DNA of 34,371 nt from JAYWAM01 sp043782425 (GCA_043782425.1 JAYWAM010000221.1:1-34371); one strand, 5' to 3'. Counted from the stretch's first letter, positions 24,711 through 33,262 are shown. Program-made: numbers and translations. The notes: generated by a model from the letters alone, not told the origin.

Positions 24711-26150
24711 TCAATCCTCCAGTATCCAGGTGTCCTTGGTTCCCCCGCCCTGGGAGGAATTGACCACCAGTGAGCCTTCAGCCAATCCGACACGGGTAAG
24801 CCCACCCGGGGCCAGCCGGATGTCTTTGCCGGATAAAACAAATGGGCGCAAATCCACGTGGCGCGGCGCGATGCCTGCCTCAACCAGTGTTGGGCAGGTG
24901 GACAGCGCCAGTGTCGGTTGAGCGATGAAGCTCGCGGGCGCCGCCACAATGCGTTTGCGATAGGCTGCAATTTCTTCAGCGCTGCTGGCTGGGCCGATCA
25001 GCATGCCGTAACCCCCAGAGCCTTGCACTTCCTTCACCACTAATTCGGCAAGGTGCGCCAGCACATACTTGAGATCCTCGTCCCTGCCCAGACACCAGGT
25101 GGGCACGTTTGAAAGCAGCGGCTTTTCGCCGAGATAAAATTCGATCATGGCCGGTACGTAGGGATAAGTCGATTTGTCGTCCGCCACACCAGTGCCCACA
25201 CCATTTGCCAGCACCACGCCGCCGTTGCAATACGCACTCATCAAACCTGGTACGCCCAGCGTCGAATCGGGACGGAATGCCAAGGGGTCAAGAAAATCGT
25301 CATCAACGCGCCGGTAGATGACATGAACCTGCTGCGGGCCTTCGGTGGTGTGCATGTATACCCTGCCGCCGTGCACCACCAAGTCCTGGCCTTCGACCAG
25401 TTCCACACCCATCTGGTTGGCGAGAAAGGCGTGCTCAAAGTAGGCGCTGTTATAGGCGCCTGGCGTCAACACGACAATTACCGGTTCATCCACCCCGGGC
25501 GGCGCAGCGTCGCGCAGCGTGTCGCGCAACATCTGCGGGTAATGATCTATCGGGGCGACGGCATGTCTGGCAAACAGGTCGGGGAACAGGCGCATCATGG
25601 TGTTGCGGTTCTCCAGCATGTAAGACACGCCGGAGGGCGTACGCAGATTGTCTTCGAGGACATAAAAGTCGTTTTCTGCAACGCGCACCAGATCAATCCC
25701 GGCAATGTGGGCATATACCTTGTTGGGCAAGACGATACCGCGCATTTCCGGCCGGTAGAGGCTGTTTCCGAGTACTTGTTCGGCGGGAATAACACCGGCT
25801 TTGATGATCTCCTGATCGTGATAAATGTCGTGTAAGAAGGCATTGAGCGCCCTCACCCGCTGTTTCAGGCCACGCTCCAGTTGCGCCCATTCCGCCCGGC
25901 CAAATATGCGCGGAATTACATCAAAGGGAATAAGGCGCTCTGCGCCGGTGATTTCCCCGTAAACGGCGAAAGTGATTCCCAGACGGCGAAACAGCACCTC
26001 GGCTTCGCGCTGCTTCTGGGAAAGCGCCTCCAACGGCAACGAAAACAACTGGGCTGCGACATCCCGGTATTGTTCACGCACCACCCCTTCAGGGCTATGC
26101 ATTTCGTCGAATATGCCGGGACGGGACAATGTTGCTACGCTTTCAAACAT
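24711..26150 (-). CDS. Circularly permuted type 2 ATP-grasp protein
   Basis: The 479-residue protein belongs to the COG2308 ATP-grasp family, predicted to form amide or peptide bonds by carboxylate-amine ligation with ATP. Visible family blocks are RIFGRAEWAQLERGLKQRV near 80-100, PGAYNSAYFEHAFLANQMGV, VHVIYRRVDDDFLDPLAF, and VKEVQGSGGYGMLIGP with RHVDLRPFVLSG towards the C-terminus. The substrate is unknown. It is the first gene of the Anbu operon. A near-consensus sigma-54 promoter lies 51-66 bases upstream of the start. Confidence 0.94.
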   Translation of the reverse strand: MFESVATLSRPGIFDEMHSPEGVVREQYRDVAAQLFSLPLEALSQKQREAEVLFRRLGITFAVYGEITGAERLIPFDVIPRIFGRAEWAQLERGLKQRVRALNAFLHDIYHDQEIIKAGVIPAEQVLGNSLYRPEMRGIVLPNKVYAHIAGIDLVRVAENDFYVLEDNLRTPSGVSYMLENRNTMMRLFPDLFARHAVAPIDHYPQMLRDTLRDAAPPGVDEPVIVVLTPGAYNSAYFEHAFLANQMGVELVEGQDLVVHGGRVYMHTTEGPQQVHVIYRRVDDDFLDPLAFRPDSTLGVPGLMSAYCNGGVVLANGVGTGVADDKSTYPYVPAMIEFYLGEKPLLSNVPTWCLGRDEDLKYVLAHLAELVVKEVQGSGGYGMLIGPASSAEEIAAYRKRIVAAPASFIAQPTLALSTCPTLVEAGIAPRHVDLRPFVLSGKDIRLAPGGLTRVGLAEGSLVVNSSQGGGTKDTWILED

Positions 26151-26200
26151 GGTCGCTCTCTGGCTAAAGGCCGCTGGGGAGCTGCCAACGCTTCAATAAA

Positions 26201-26216
26201 CGCAAGCAGCGTGCCA
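26201..26216 (-). promoter_or_regulatory. Sigma-54 promoter of the ATP-grasp/Anbu operon
   Basis: On the minus strand the sequence reads TGGCACGCTGCTTGCG. It matches the sigma-54 consensus TGGCACG-N4-TTGCW at all positions but the last. The invariant GG and GC are separated by exactly 10 bases. Transcription would start near 26190, giving a leader of about 40 bases before the ATP-grasp ATG at 26150. Confidence 0.8.
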
Positions 26217-26288
26217 GCGCCCAACATTTTTTAATGCCCTGTTTTGCATGGGTTCGTAGCGGGTTTTCATATGGAATGCAGGTCCAAT

Positions 26289-26303
26289 GCACAGTTCTAG
26301 TGC
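26289..26303. promoter_or_regulatory. NtrC-like activator site 1 (about -106)
   Basis: GCAC-N7-GTGC (26289-26303), within TGCACAGTTCTAGTGCG, matches the core of the NtrC site TGCACC-N5-GGTGCA at 9 of 12 positions. Its centre lies about 106 bases upstream of the predicted sigma-54 start. Confidence 0.55.
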
Positions 26304-26319
26304 GTAGGCGATACGTCAA

Positions 26320-26334
26320 GCACCTGCACGGCGC
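26320..26334. promoter_or_regulatory. NtrC-like activator site 2 (about -137)
   Basis: GCACCTGCACGGCGC, with one base on each side, matches TGCACC-N5-GGTGCA at 10 of 12 positions. Its centre is 31 bases (about three helical turns) from site 1, the same face of the DNA. The spacing resembles the paired NtrC sites of the E. coli glnA promoter. Confidence 0.55.
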
Positions 26335-26446
26335 AATGGGGCTATGCTTGCACTGTTCCAAGGCAAGGCTTGAATCGCGCGCGCCGCCTGTTAAAAAGGT
26401 CGCAATCCTACCGCGCTTGCAGAAAAGTTATCCCACCGTCATATCG

Positions 26447-28237
26447 CTATCTCGTCGCGCGCCTGCGCGCAATCCATTCGTCGATGCGTTTTTCCAGCAG
26501 GTTCAAGGGTAGCGCGCCATCGTCGAGCACGGCATTGTGAAATAGGCGCAAGTCAAACTTTTCACCCAGCGCACTCTGCGCCTTGGCGCGCAATTCTTTA
26601 ATTTTCAACTCGCCAATTTTGTAGCCCAGCGCCTGACCAGGGTCAACAATATAACGGTCCACCTCGGCTTCGGCGTAGCTGCGCGTCAGCCCGGCGTTAT
26701 CGACCAGGCAGGCGATGCCTTGTTCTCGTGTCCAGCCAAGGGCATGCAGGCCGGTGTCGATCACCAGGCGGCAGGCGCGCACCATTTCCCATGAAAGCTG
26801 CCCAAACTTTGAATAGGGATCGCGGTACATGCCCATCTCATCCCCGAGGCTTTCTGCATAAAGCGCCCAGCCTTCGCCGTAAGCCACATACCAGCTCGCA
26901 CGGCGAAATTTGGGCAAGCCTTGCAACTCCTGCGCGCGCGCCGTCTGCAAATGATGTCCCGGCACAGCCTCGTGCAACAGTGTGCCTTCCATTTCGTATT
27001 TGGGGCGCGTCTTGAGGTTGTTGCCATTGGCTTCAAAGTAACCGGCGCGGCTGCCGTCGAGTGCGCCAGAGGTGTAGTGTTCGGCGTTGTCGCCTTCGTT
27101 GGCCTCCATCAGGCGTATGCCGTAAGGCAGGCGCGGCAGCTCGGCGAACAGTTTGGGCAGCTCGGCGTCGGCGCGCTTGGCGATGTCGCGATAAGCAGCC
27201 AGCAGATCTTCGGCGCGCGTGAAGTAAAAGCGCGCATCAGTTTTGAGAAACTGTAGAAACTCGGCGTAGCTACCTTTGAATCCGCTGGACACAATCAGCT
27301 TTTCGATGGCGGCGCGAATACGCGCCACTTCGCGCTGGCCGATTTCATGAATCTGCGTGGCAGACAAATCAGTCGTAGTGTTGGCGCGCACCTTGATCTC
27401 GTAATAAGCCTTGCCGCCCGGCAAATCGGAGGCGGCGAGCGATTTGCTGCATGCCGGTAAATAGCGCTGTTCGATAAACGCTTTCATCGCCGCATAAGCC
27501 GGATGCACGCGTTCAGTGAGCAGCTTGCGGCCCGCCTGTGTCAACCTCTCCTGATCTGCGGGCGACACAGCGGATGGAAAGTTGCTAAAAGGTGCATACA
27601 GCGGACTGGCAGCAACATCGGCTACAGCGAATGCAGCAAACTGCGTCGGCGCGCGCTCCATGGCGGCGCGCGGCGGCATCCAGCCGGACTTGATTCCCTC
27701 TTCCATGCGCGTGGTGAGTTGCGCCAGTGCGCGCGGCAAGGCATCGAGACGCTTGAGATAGTTTTCATAATCACGCACCTGGCGAAACGGCGTCACCTTG
27801 GCAAGTAAAGGCAACGACAACTGCGGGCCTTCCATAGGCGACACCACGACCCAGTCATCGTTACCGTTGGCGCCAAAAGGCAGATCACCAAAGAGTTGAT
27901 TCAATTGCGCACTGCGCGTCAGCCCATCTCGCATTAAATCAAGCGAAATCCGCTCCTGCGTGGAAAGTTTTGCTTTATCAAATTTATGCAATTCCGCTAT
28001 CAGACTTTTCACATGCGCTTTGCGGCGCGCCGTGGCGGATGCGGAAAAATCGCTCAAGCGATCATTGAAGCCCTCCACGCCAAGGAAGGTGGCGGATTCA
28101 GGGTTTTCCTCCAGGCCTCGCTGAAACTCGCGCTCGAATAAAGCCTGTAGCGCCTTGTTCGGCACAGGCTGCGCAGCGGCAGCAATGGAGACTGTGGAAG
28201 TAAGCAAAACAGCAAACGCAACAAAACGAGCAAGCAT
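26447..28237 (-). CDS. Secreted DUF885 protein (putative metallopeptidase)
   Basis: The 596-residue protein has a signal peptide (MLARFVAFAVLLTSTVSIAAA) and a long alpha-helical DUF885 domain. The conserved HEAVPGHHLQ near the middle-to-end of the protein resembles a zinc-binding HExxx-GHH motif. A downstream GEGWALYAESLGDEMG segment supplies a further Glu. This suggests a periplasmic zinc peptidase; the substrate is unknown. The ATG at 28237 was chosen over the GTG at 28246, because AGGAG (28246-28250) is 8 bases upstream of the ATG and overlaps the GTG. It follows the DUF4337 gene by 18 bases. Confidence 0.9.
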   Translation of the reverse strand: MLARFVAFAVLLTSTVSIAAAAQPVPNKALQALFEREFQRGLEENPESATFLGVEGFNDRLSDFSASATARRKAHVKSLIAELHKFDKAKLSTQERISLDLMRDGLTRSAQLNQLFGDLPFGANGNDDWVVVSPMEGPQLSLPLLAKVTPFRQVRDYENYLKRLDALPRALAQLTTRMEEGIKSGWMPPRAAMERAPTQFAAFAVADVAASPLYAPFSNFPSAVSPADQERLTQAGRKLLTERVHPAYAAMKAFIEQRYLPACSKSLAASDLPGGKAYYEIKVRANTTTDLSATQIHEIGQREVARIRAAIEKLIVSSGFKGSYAEFLQFLKTDARFYFTRAEDLLAAYRDIAKRADAELPKLFAELPRLPYGIRLMEANEGDNAEHYTSGALDGSRAGYFEANGNNLKTRPKYEMEGTLLHEAVPGHHLQTARAQELQGLPKFRRASWYVAYGEGWALYAESLGDEMGMYRDPYSKFGQLSWEMVRACRLVIDTGLHALGWTREQGIACLVDNAGLTRSYAEAEVDRYIVDPGQALGYKIGELKIKELRAKAQSALGEKFDLRLFHNAVLDDGALPLNLLEKRIDEWIARRRATR

Positions 28238-28255
28238 ACGAATCACTCCTGAAAA

Positions 28256-28840
28256 TTAAATCCCGCCACCGCGCACAAAAGCCATTATCCAGAACCCCAG
28301 CCCGATAGCTGCGGCAATGCCAGCCCCGACGAACATCCAGCGACGGCGCGTCAGCACCGTGATAGAGGCCAGCGAAATGGCGATCTGAATAAAGGTCATG
28401 GCTTGCGCCAGCTTGTCGTGGGGATGCAGAGCATATTCCGATTTCTTGTTGGCTTCATCGGACAGCTTGTCTAATCTTTTTGCTTCGAGCATGATTTCTT
28501 CTTTTTCCTTCTTGTAGCGCTTGATTTCTTCGCCGTAGAAGGCTTTCTTCTCCGCATCGTTGGTCAGGCGCTCGGCCAGTTCGGCCAGATTCTGCTTGGT
28601 GCTTTTGGCCTGGTAAAAAGCCCACTGGTTCGAGGCGTCGGCCTTTTTGAGCACCGCCTCATTCTTGTAGAACAGCGCTTCGTTCTGCGAATGCCCGCCT
28701 TGATAACTGACGATGGCGCCGAGCGTCGCCAGTATCGCTGTGAAAATCGCAATCTGCTGCGCCAGCCCCGGCCCGTGGTTGGCCTGGTGTTCGAGCTCGT
28801 GGTCGTGGGGACCATGAACGTGTATTCCTCCGTCTGACAT
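28256..28840 (-). CDS. DUF4337 membrane protein
   Basis: The 194-residue protein has a His-rich N-terminus (HVHGPHDHELEHQANHG), one membrane segment (about 26-46), a charged coiled coil (about 80-125) and two C-terminal membrane segments (about 143-162 and 170-190). This is the layout of DUF4337 proteins, whose role is unknown. A strong AAGGAGA ribosome site precedes the ATG. It is probably co-transcribed with the DUF885 gene that follows 18 bases later. Confidence 0.85.
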   Translation of the reverse strand: MSDGGIHVHGPHDHELEHQANHGPGLAQQIAIFTAILATLGAIVSYQGGHSQNEALFYKNEAVLKKADASNQWAFYQAKSTKQNLAELAERLTNDAEKKAFYGEEIKRYKKEKEEIMLEAKRLDKLSDEANKKSEYALHPHDKLAQAMTFIQIAISLASITVLTRRRWMFVGAGIAAAIGLGFWIMAFVRGGGI

Positions 28841-28867
28841 GATGTTTCTCCTTGAGTAATGGGTGTA

Positions 28868-29260
28868 TCACCATTTCACATTGACGTGATATTGATGAAT
28901 TAAGCGATCCGGCGTCAGCAAAGCCATGCCGTGAGCGACAGCTTGGCAAATCAGCATGCGATCAAATGGGTCATTGTGCAGCGGCGGCAGTTTCGACACG
29001 GTGCTTGCCGCGCCCTCTTCCAGGGGAAGCGGCAGAATGTTGTGTCGTAATCGTTCGGCAGGCACGTAAATATGCGGGGAGACGACGAGTGGCAGCTTGC
29101 CAAGCCCGTATTTGACACTGATCTCCCACGCCGACACGGCACTGAGATAGACCGTGTTCTCCGGATCAATGAAAAGACTCCTGGCAAGCGGGGACAACTC
29201 CGGGGAATCCCTGATTACCCACAGGAATGTGCAGGTATCAAGCAGAATGTTCTGCGCCAT
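28868..29260 (-). CDS. PIN-domain toxin (VapC-like)
   Basis: The 130-residue protein is a PIN-domain ribonuclease of type II toxin-antitoxin systems. The acidic residues expected to bind metal are visible: Asp8 (LLDTCTFLW), Glu46 (SAWEISVKYGLGKL), Asp97 and Asp100 (NDPFDRMLICQA) and Asp118 (LLTPDRLIHQY). VapC-type toxins cleave tRNA or rRNA. The gene follows its antitoxin by 25 bases. The gap is occupied by a 21-base palindrome that overlaps the ribosome-binding region. Confidence 0.92.
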   Translation of the reverse strand: MAQNILLDTCTFLWVIRDSPELSPLARSLFIDPENTVYLSAVSAWEISVKYGLGKLPLVVSPHIYVPAERLRHNILPLPLEEGAASTVSKLPPLHNDPFDRMLICQAVAHGMALLTPDRLIHQYHVNVKW

Positions 29261-29265
29261 GCCTT

Positions 29266-29286
29266 ATTCCATTTCTGAAATGGAAT
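29266..29286 (-). promoter_or_regulatory. Palindrome between antitoxin and toxin genes
   Basis: ATTCCATTTC (29266-29275) and GAAATGGAAT (29277-29286) are perfect 10-base inverted arms around a single base. The right arm shares a base with the antitoxin stop codon. In mRNA the 3' arm carries the GGAAT that forms part of the toxin's purine-rich ribosome site, 5 bases before the start. It could lower toxin translation or be a protein-binding site. Confidence 0.6.
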
Positions 29287-29537
29287 TATTTACTCACTGC
29301 GCCAAACGCCGCCAAAAATTCCTTGGGCAACTCATCGAAGAAACTATCCGGCAGTGACTCTCCGCGATCCTGCGCCAAGCCGATAGGCCTGGGACTGGTG
29401 GAAGCTTGGGATGGCAATAAGCGAATTTCCGCGACAGGAACATTGCGGCGACACAGCACAACGATCTCCCCAGCTTCCACAGCATGCAGATATTTAGAAA
29501 GGTGTGCTTTAGCCTCGTTGATATTGAGCGAGATCAT
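29286..29537 (-). CDS. Phd/YefM-type antitoxin
   Basis: The 83-residue protein starts MISLNINEAKAHLSKYLHAVEAGEIVVLCRRNVPVAEIRLL, the standard Phd/YefM N-terminal DNA-binding domain. The C-terminal toxin-binding tail ends LPDSFFDELPKEFLAAFG. AAGGA lies 6 bases before the ATG. Upstream, the promoter region contains a TATAGA-like box and small palindromes (CATG-GT-CATG and GTTAT-AGTG-ATAAC) that could be operators. It is followed by the PIN toxin gene. Confidence 0.9.
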   Translation of the reverse strand: MISLNINEAKAHLSKYLHAVEAGEIVVLCRRNVPVAEIRLLPSQASTSPRPIGLAQDRGESLPDSFFDELPKEFLAAFGAVSK

Positions 29538-29596
29538 AACTTGTCCTTAAATAGGATTCTATACATGACCATGTTATCACTATAACTAATGGTTCA

Positions 29597-31606
29597 TCAA
29601 TCGGGGGGTGCACCAGAGGGTACAACAGCAGTTTGCGCTTTGGGCGGCAAAAAGAAGTTACGCGGCTGGGTGATAAGTTGTTTTAGCGTCAAGGCTAGTA
29701 ACTCGCCGAGACGATTGAAGCGCACCTGGCGCGCTTTCATGGCGACATACAGCGCCAGCGCAAAGCTGACACCCAGATTGACCAGGCCGACCAGGGCGAT
29801 GCCCAGCAGCGATAGCGCAATAGTCTGCCAGCTTACTGCGAAATCGAGCGCCACCAGCGCATAGGCGAAATTGGCCGAAGATAAGGTGACATGGCGCACG
29901 TCGATGGGAAGGCCCAGCATAAAGCCAAGCATGCCCATAGTGCCGAGCATGACACCGAGGGCAAAGTTACCGGCCAGCGCGCCCAGGTTATCTTCGATGT
30001 ATGCGGCGAAACGCTCCAGACGGCGCGAGCCGAGCAGTTTCCTCAGCCAGCGCAACTGGCGCAAGCGCGCGGGGATGCGCCTGTAGGCGCACTTATTGTC
30101 GTAATAGCCCGATACCAACCCGGCGAGGAACAAACACACGCCGGCGATGGCGGCGTGAAACAGTGCGTAGCTGGCGAACGGGTCGAGCTCTTGCAATGCA
30201 TGCTGCGCTTTTTCAGCCGATACCACGGATTCGCCACTCCAGTGTCCGAGCACCCAGGCGATGAGCAAGCCGGTGGGAATCGCCAGCATCACATTACCCA
30301 ATATGGAGACCAATTGCGTGCGCGATACCATGGCGATGAGTTGCACCACGCCGTCGAGCGGTGTTTTACCTTTGCCGTTCGGCGCGTTGTTCTGGTCCAC
30401 GGTGGCGGCGATGGTTGCCGCCGTCATGGCCGACTGCTTGGTGGCGAGGGTGAAGCGCATCACGTGAATCAGCATAAAGCCGAACGAATAGTTCATGCTG
30501 TTGAGAAACGCCTGCGTGAATGGCGCGAGCGTCAATCTGCCCAGCCCTGCCTTGATGAGCGCCATAATGCCAACCATGAAACCCGCCCCCATGGAAGAGC
30601 GCAGCATAGAGAAATACTCGGGACGCGTAGCGGCGGCGTAATGCTCGCCGGTTTTGCCCGCGTTCTCGGTGACCTGTAGTGCTACCAGGTCGGTCACACG
30701 GGTGACCACATCGCGCACACTGTATTTACGATTCTCCTCGCGCACCAGCTCGCGCAGCAGCGCAAGGCCACGCGCCGTGGTTTCGTGCGGATCGAGCAGC
30801 ACCAGCAGGGTATGCAGGCGGCGCAACATCTGATCGACACGCTGTAAATGATAAGTGAGGCTGACGCTCGCACCGCTTTTCAACGCCTGCTTGCGCACCT
30901 TGACCAACACTTCTTCGCATTGTCCGAGTAACACCAGAATGTGTTTGTCATCGGGCAGGGCGCCATCGCCCGCGAAATGCGCCAGATAAGCCTGGAAATA
31001 ATCGTGGATTTCGGCGTTTTGCGCGAGGAAGGGCGATTCAAACTTTTCGATTTCCGGGTAGTTGCGCACCAGCTCGTGCTCCAGCCCGGTGGCGGCGATG
31101 CGATAGGAAAGCACACGCGCTGCGTCGAGCATCTCGCTTTGCACCTTGACCAGCCCGGGATGCGAGGGGTCGGCATCGAAATCGAGCACTGCAAGAAAAT
31201 CGAACCAGACCTCGTCGGGGATCCGCTCCACCCATAGATAGTCACTGGACTTGTGGAACACCAGACCGAACAAATCCTTCAGGTAATCGTCGCGCGTTTC
31301 CTCGGGGAGAAAGCGCTGCGTGATGCGCTTTTTCACCGTGGTGAAAAAACCCTCGTTGCTGAGGATGCCGGTATCGGCATAGAGATGGCTGTGATGACGG
31401 CTTTCAAGCAGACCAAGGAGGTAGGCGCGCAACGCCGCAGCGTATTCCTGGCACCTGTCGAGCAGCAGTACCAGCGCGCGCAGATTGGCTAACGCCGCTG
31501 CGCCATCACGGGCGTCGCGCGGTCGGATAAGGCCAATGAGAGCAATCAGCGTGGCCGGATTGTGCTCTTCTGGCGTGGTGAGTATATGGTTGAGCAGCTT
31601 TTCCAT
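29597..31606 (-). CDS. Membrane protein of the 'site-specific recombinase' (COG4389) family
   Basis: The 669-residue product matches the family named site-specific recombinase after a neisserial gene. The N-terminal half (1-330) is soluble and helical, with RLHTLLVLLDPHETTARGLALLREL. The C-terminal half has at least six hydrophobic segments (for example GAGFMVGIMALIKAGLG, ILGNVMLAIPTGLLIAWVLG, LFHAAIAGVCLFLAGLVSGYY and FALGVMLGTMGMLGFMLGLP). None of the serine- or tyrosine-recombinase catalytic motifs is visible, so the family name is probably misleading and a membrane role is more likely. The gene stands alone. Confidence 0.88.
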   Translation of the reverse strand: MEKLLNHILTTPEEHNPATLIALIGLIRPRDARDGAAALANLRALVLLLDRCQEYAAALRAYLLGLLESRHHSHLYADTGILSNEGFFTTVKKRITQRFLPEETRDDYLKDLFGLVFHKSSDYLWVERIPDEVWFDFLAVLDFDADPSHPGLVKVQSEMLDAARVLSYRIAATGLEHELVRNYPEIEKFESPFLAQNAEIHDYFQAYLAHFAGDGALPDDKHILVLLGQCEEVLVKVRKQALKSGASVSLTYHLQRVDQMLRRLHTLLVLLDPHETTARGLALLRELVREENRKYSVRDVVTRVTDLVALQVTENAGKTGEHYAAATRPEYFSMLRSSMGAGFMVGIMALIKAGLGRLTLAPFTQAFLNSMNYSFGFMLIHVMRFTLATKQSAMTAATIAATVDQNNAPNGKGKTPLDGVVQLIAMVSRTQLVSILGNVMLAIPTGLLIAWVLGHWSGESVVSAEKAQHALQELDPFASYALFHAAIAGVCLFLAGLVSGYYDNKCAYRRIPARLRQLRWLRKLLGSRRLERFAAYIEDNLGALAGNFALGVMLGTMGMLGFMLGLPIDVRHVTLSSANFAYALVALDFAVSWQTIALSLLGIALVGLVNLGVSFALALYVAMKARQVRFNRLGELLALTLKQLITQPRNFFLPPKAQTAVVPSGAPPD

Positions 31607-31892
31607 CTAGGTCCGCAGGGCCATCAGGCGTAATTGAGTGAAGTCCGATTTGGTGGACGGGAAAATCACGTGGATTATGCCGCAGATTGTTGCCTGCTGA
31701 CGTAAACTGGTTCCCCTGGTTGCGATTCAAACTGGTGTGAAACTAATTCAAGAATCTCCAAACGACTGTCATCCCCGCGAAAGCGGGGAACCATTTTTTG
31801 CTAGCAGAACATGGATTCCCGCGCGGTTACGTAACTGAGCGGGAATGACAAATTAGGCGAATTTATTCACGCTTCTCTCGAGAATTAAAAAT
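31607..31892. other. Intergenic region between divergent genes
   Basis: This stretch separates the start of the recombinase-like gene from the hpnE frame; with the preferred hpnE start it extends to 31958. It contains one hairpin-rich repeat (31768-31849). No gene and no convincing promoter was found on either strand. Confidence 0.6.
31768..31849. repeat. Dispersed inverted repeat upstream of hpnE
   Basis: The left part GTCATCCCCGC-GAAA-GCGGGGA forms a hairpin. The right end GCGGGAATGAC pairs with the left GTCATCCCCGC except for one position. The two halves face each other across about 80 bases. This is the form of a widely dispersed repeat of beta- and gammaproteobacteria. Confidence 0.75.
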
Positions 31893-31958
31893 ATGCCACA
31901 TCAGTTTGAATCGCACCCGGTTCCCCCAAAAAGGACTTTGAAGCATAATTTCACGCCC

Positions 31959-33260
31959 ATGATCTCCCCTCCTCCACCCCGCGTCGCCGTCATCGGCGGC
32001 GGCTATGCCGGCATGGCAGCGGCTGTTACGCTGGCGCAACACAATGTGGTGTGTCAGGTTTTTGAAGCAGGGAAAGTACTGGGCGGTAGAGCGCGGCGTG
32101 TGAGTTACCACGATGTCGATCTGGATAACGGCCAGCATATCCTGCTCGGCGCTTATCGCGAACTACAGAAATTGATGGCGCTGGTAGGCGCGCCGCAAAA
32201 TGCTTTGGCGCGCTTTCCTCTCACACTCATTTTGTATCCCGCGTTCGCGCTGCACGCGCCGCGCCTGCCTGCGCCGCTACACCTCGCCTGGGCGTTGCTC
32301 AGCGCACGCGGGCTGTCGTGGCAAGATCGCGTTGCGGCGCTGCGTTTTGCCTTTGCTTTGAAGCGGATGGAGTTCAAAATTCCCGGCGCGATCAGTGTTG
32401 CGCAATTGCTTGCGGCGCAGCGCCAGAGCGAGCCGCTGATTCGTTGCCTGTGGGCGCCGCTTTGCATTGCGGCGCTGAATACGCCGCTTGAGCGCGCTTC
32501 GGCGCAGGTTTTCGCCAATGTGCTGCGCGACGCATTGTTTACGCGCCGCGCTGACAGCGATTTGCTCCTGCCGCGCGTTGATCTTTCCGCCCTCTTTCCA
32601 GAACCCGGCGCGCGCTGGTTGCGCGAACAAGGTAGCCGCGTCGACACTGGTTTGCGCATAGATTCAGTGACAGCATCGAGTGGACAATTTATGCTAACCG
32701 ATCAGCACGGCGCAACGCACAGCTTCGATGCCGTCATTTGCGCCGTGGCGCCGCATCAACTGGATTCCATCGCCTTGCCTTTTTTGCCTGCATCGGCGAT
32801 TACCGCCTATGAGCCGATATTTACCGTGTACCTCTGTTATTCCCCGCACGTTGTCTTGCCTTTTCCCTTATTGGGCCGCAGCAGCGGCAGCGCGCACTGG
32901 ATGTTGGATCGTGGCGCGCTGGGTGGCGCGCCGGGACTCATCGCCGCCGTTATTTCCGCCTCCGGTGCGCACCAGGCCATGTCGCACGACGAAATTGCGC
33001 TCAAGGTGCAGCGTGAACTTGAGGAAATGACCGGCCCGCTGCCGACGCCGTTATGGTACAAAGTCATCGCCGAAAAATTCGCGACTTTTGCCTGCCAAGC
33101 CGATACCCTCAGACCTGCTGTGCGCACGCCGCTTGATGGCTTGTATCTTGCAGGCGATTACGTTGATGGCGACTATCCCGCCACGCTCGAGGGCGCGGTG
33201 AGAAGCGGTATGCGCGCCGCCCATCTTGCAGACGAATTTCTTAACACATTGAAACGTTGA
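31959..33260 (+). CDS. hpnE: Hydroxysqualene dehydroxylase HpnE
   Basis: HpnE is the FAD-dependent enzyme that reduces hydroxysqualene to squalene, the last step before hopanoid cyclisation in bacteria that use HpnCDE. The 433-residue protein has the FAD-binding signature VAVIGGGYAGMAAAVTLAQ, EAGKVLGGRARRVSYHDVDLDNGQHILLGAYRE and the C-terminal LDGLYLAGDYVDGDYPATLEGAVRSG, all typical of this amine-oxidase-like family. The start at 31959 places the Rossmann motif close to the N-terminus; an in-frame ATG at 31893 adds 22 unconserved residues. hpnC and hpnD are not in the window. Confidence 0.9.
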   Translation: MISPPPPRVAVIGGGYAGMAAAVTLAQHNVVCQVFEAGKVLGGRARRVSYHDVDLDNGQHILLGAYRELQKLMALVGAPQNALARFPLTLILYPAFALHAPRLPAPLHLAWALLSARGLSWQDRVAALRFAFALKRMEFKIPGAISVAQLLAAQRQSEPLIRCLWAPLCIAALNTPLERASAQVFANVLRDALFTRRADSDLLLPRVDLSALFPEPGARWLREQGSRVDTGLRIDSVTASSGQFMLTDQHGATHSFDAVICAVAPHQLDSIALPFLPASAITAYEPIFTVYLCYSPHVVLPFPLLGRSSGSAHWMLDRGALGGAPGLIAAVISASGAHQAMSHDEIALKVQRELEEMTGPLPTPLWYKVIAEKFATFACQADTLRPAVRTPLDGLYLAGDYVDGDYPATLEGAVRSGMRAAHLADEFLNTLKR

Positions 33261-33262
33261 CC

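Noticed and set aside
26340..26365. Second sigma-54-like GG-N10-GC arrangement (TGGAACAGTGCAAGC on the minus strand)
   Set aside because: Only the invariant pairs match; the TTGC box is AAGC. The site at 26201-26216 is far better and better placed.
26164..26512. Short frames on both strands upstream of the ATP-grasp gene
   Set aside because: No conserved features; the stretch is better explained as the regulatory region of the Anbu operon.
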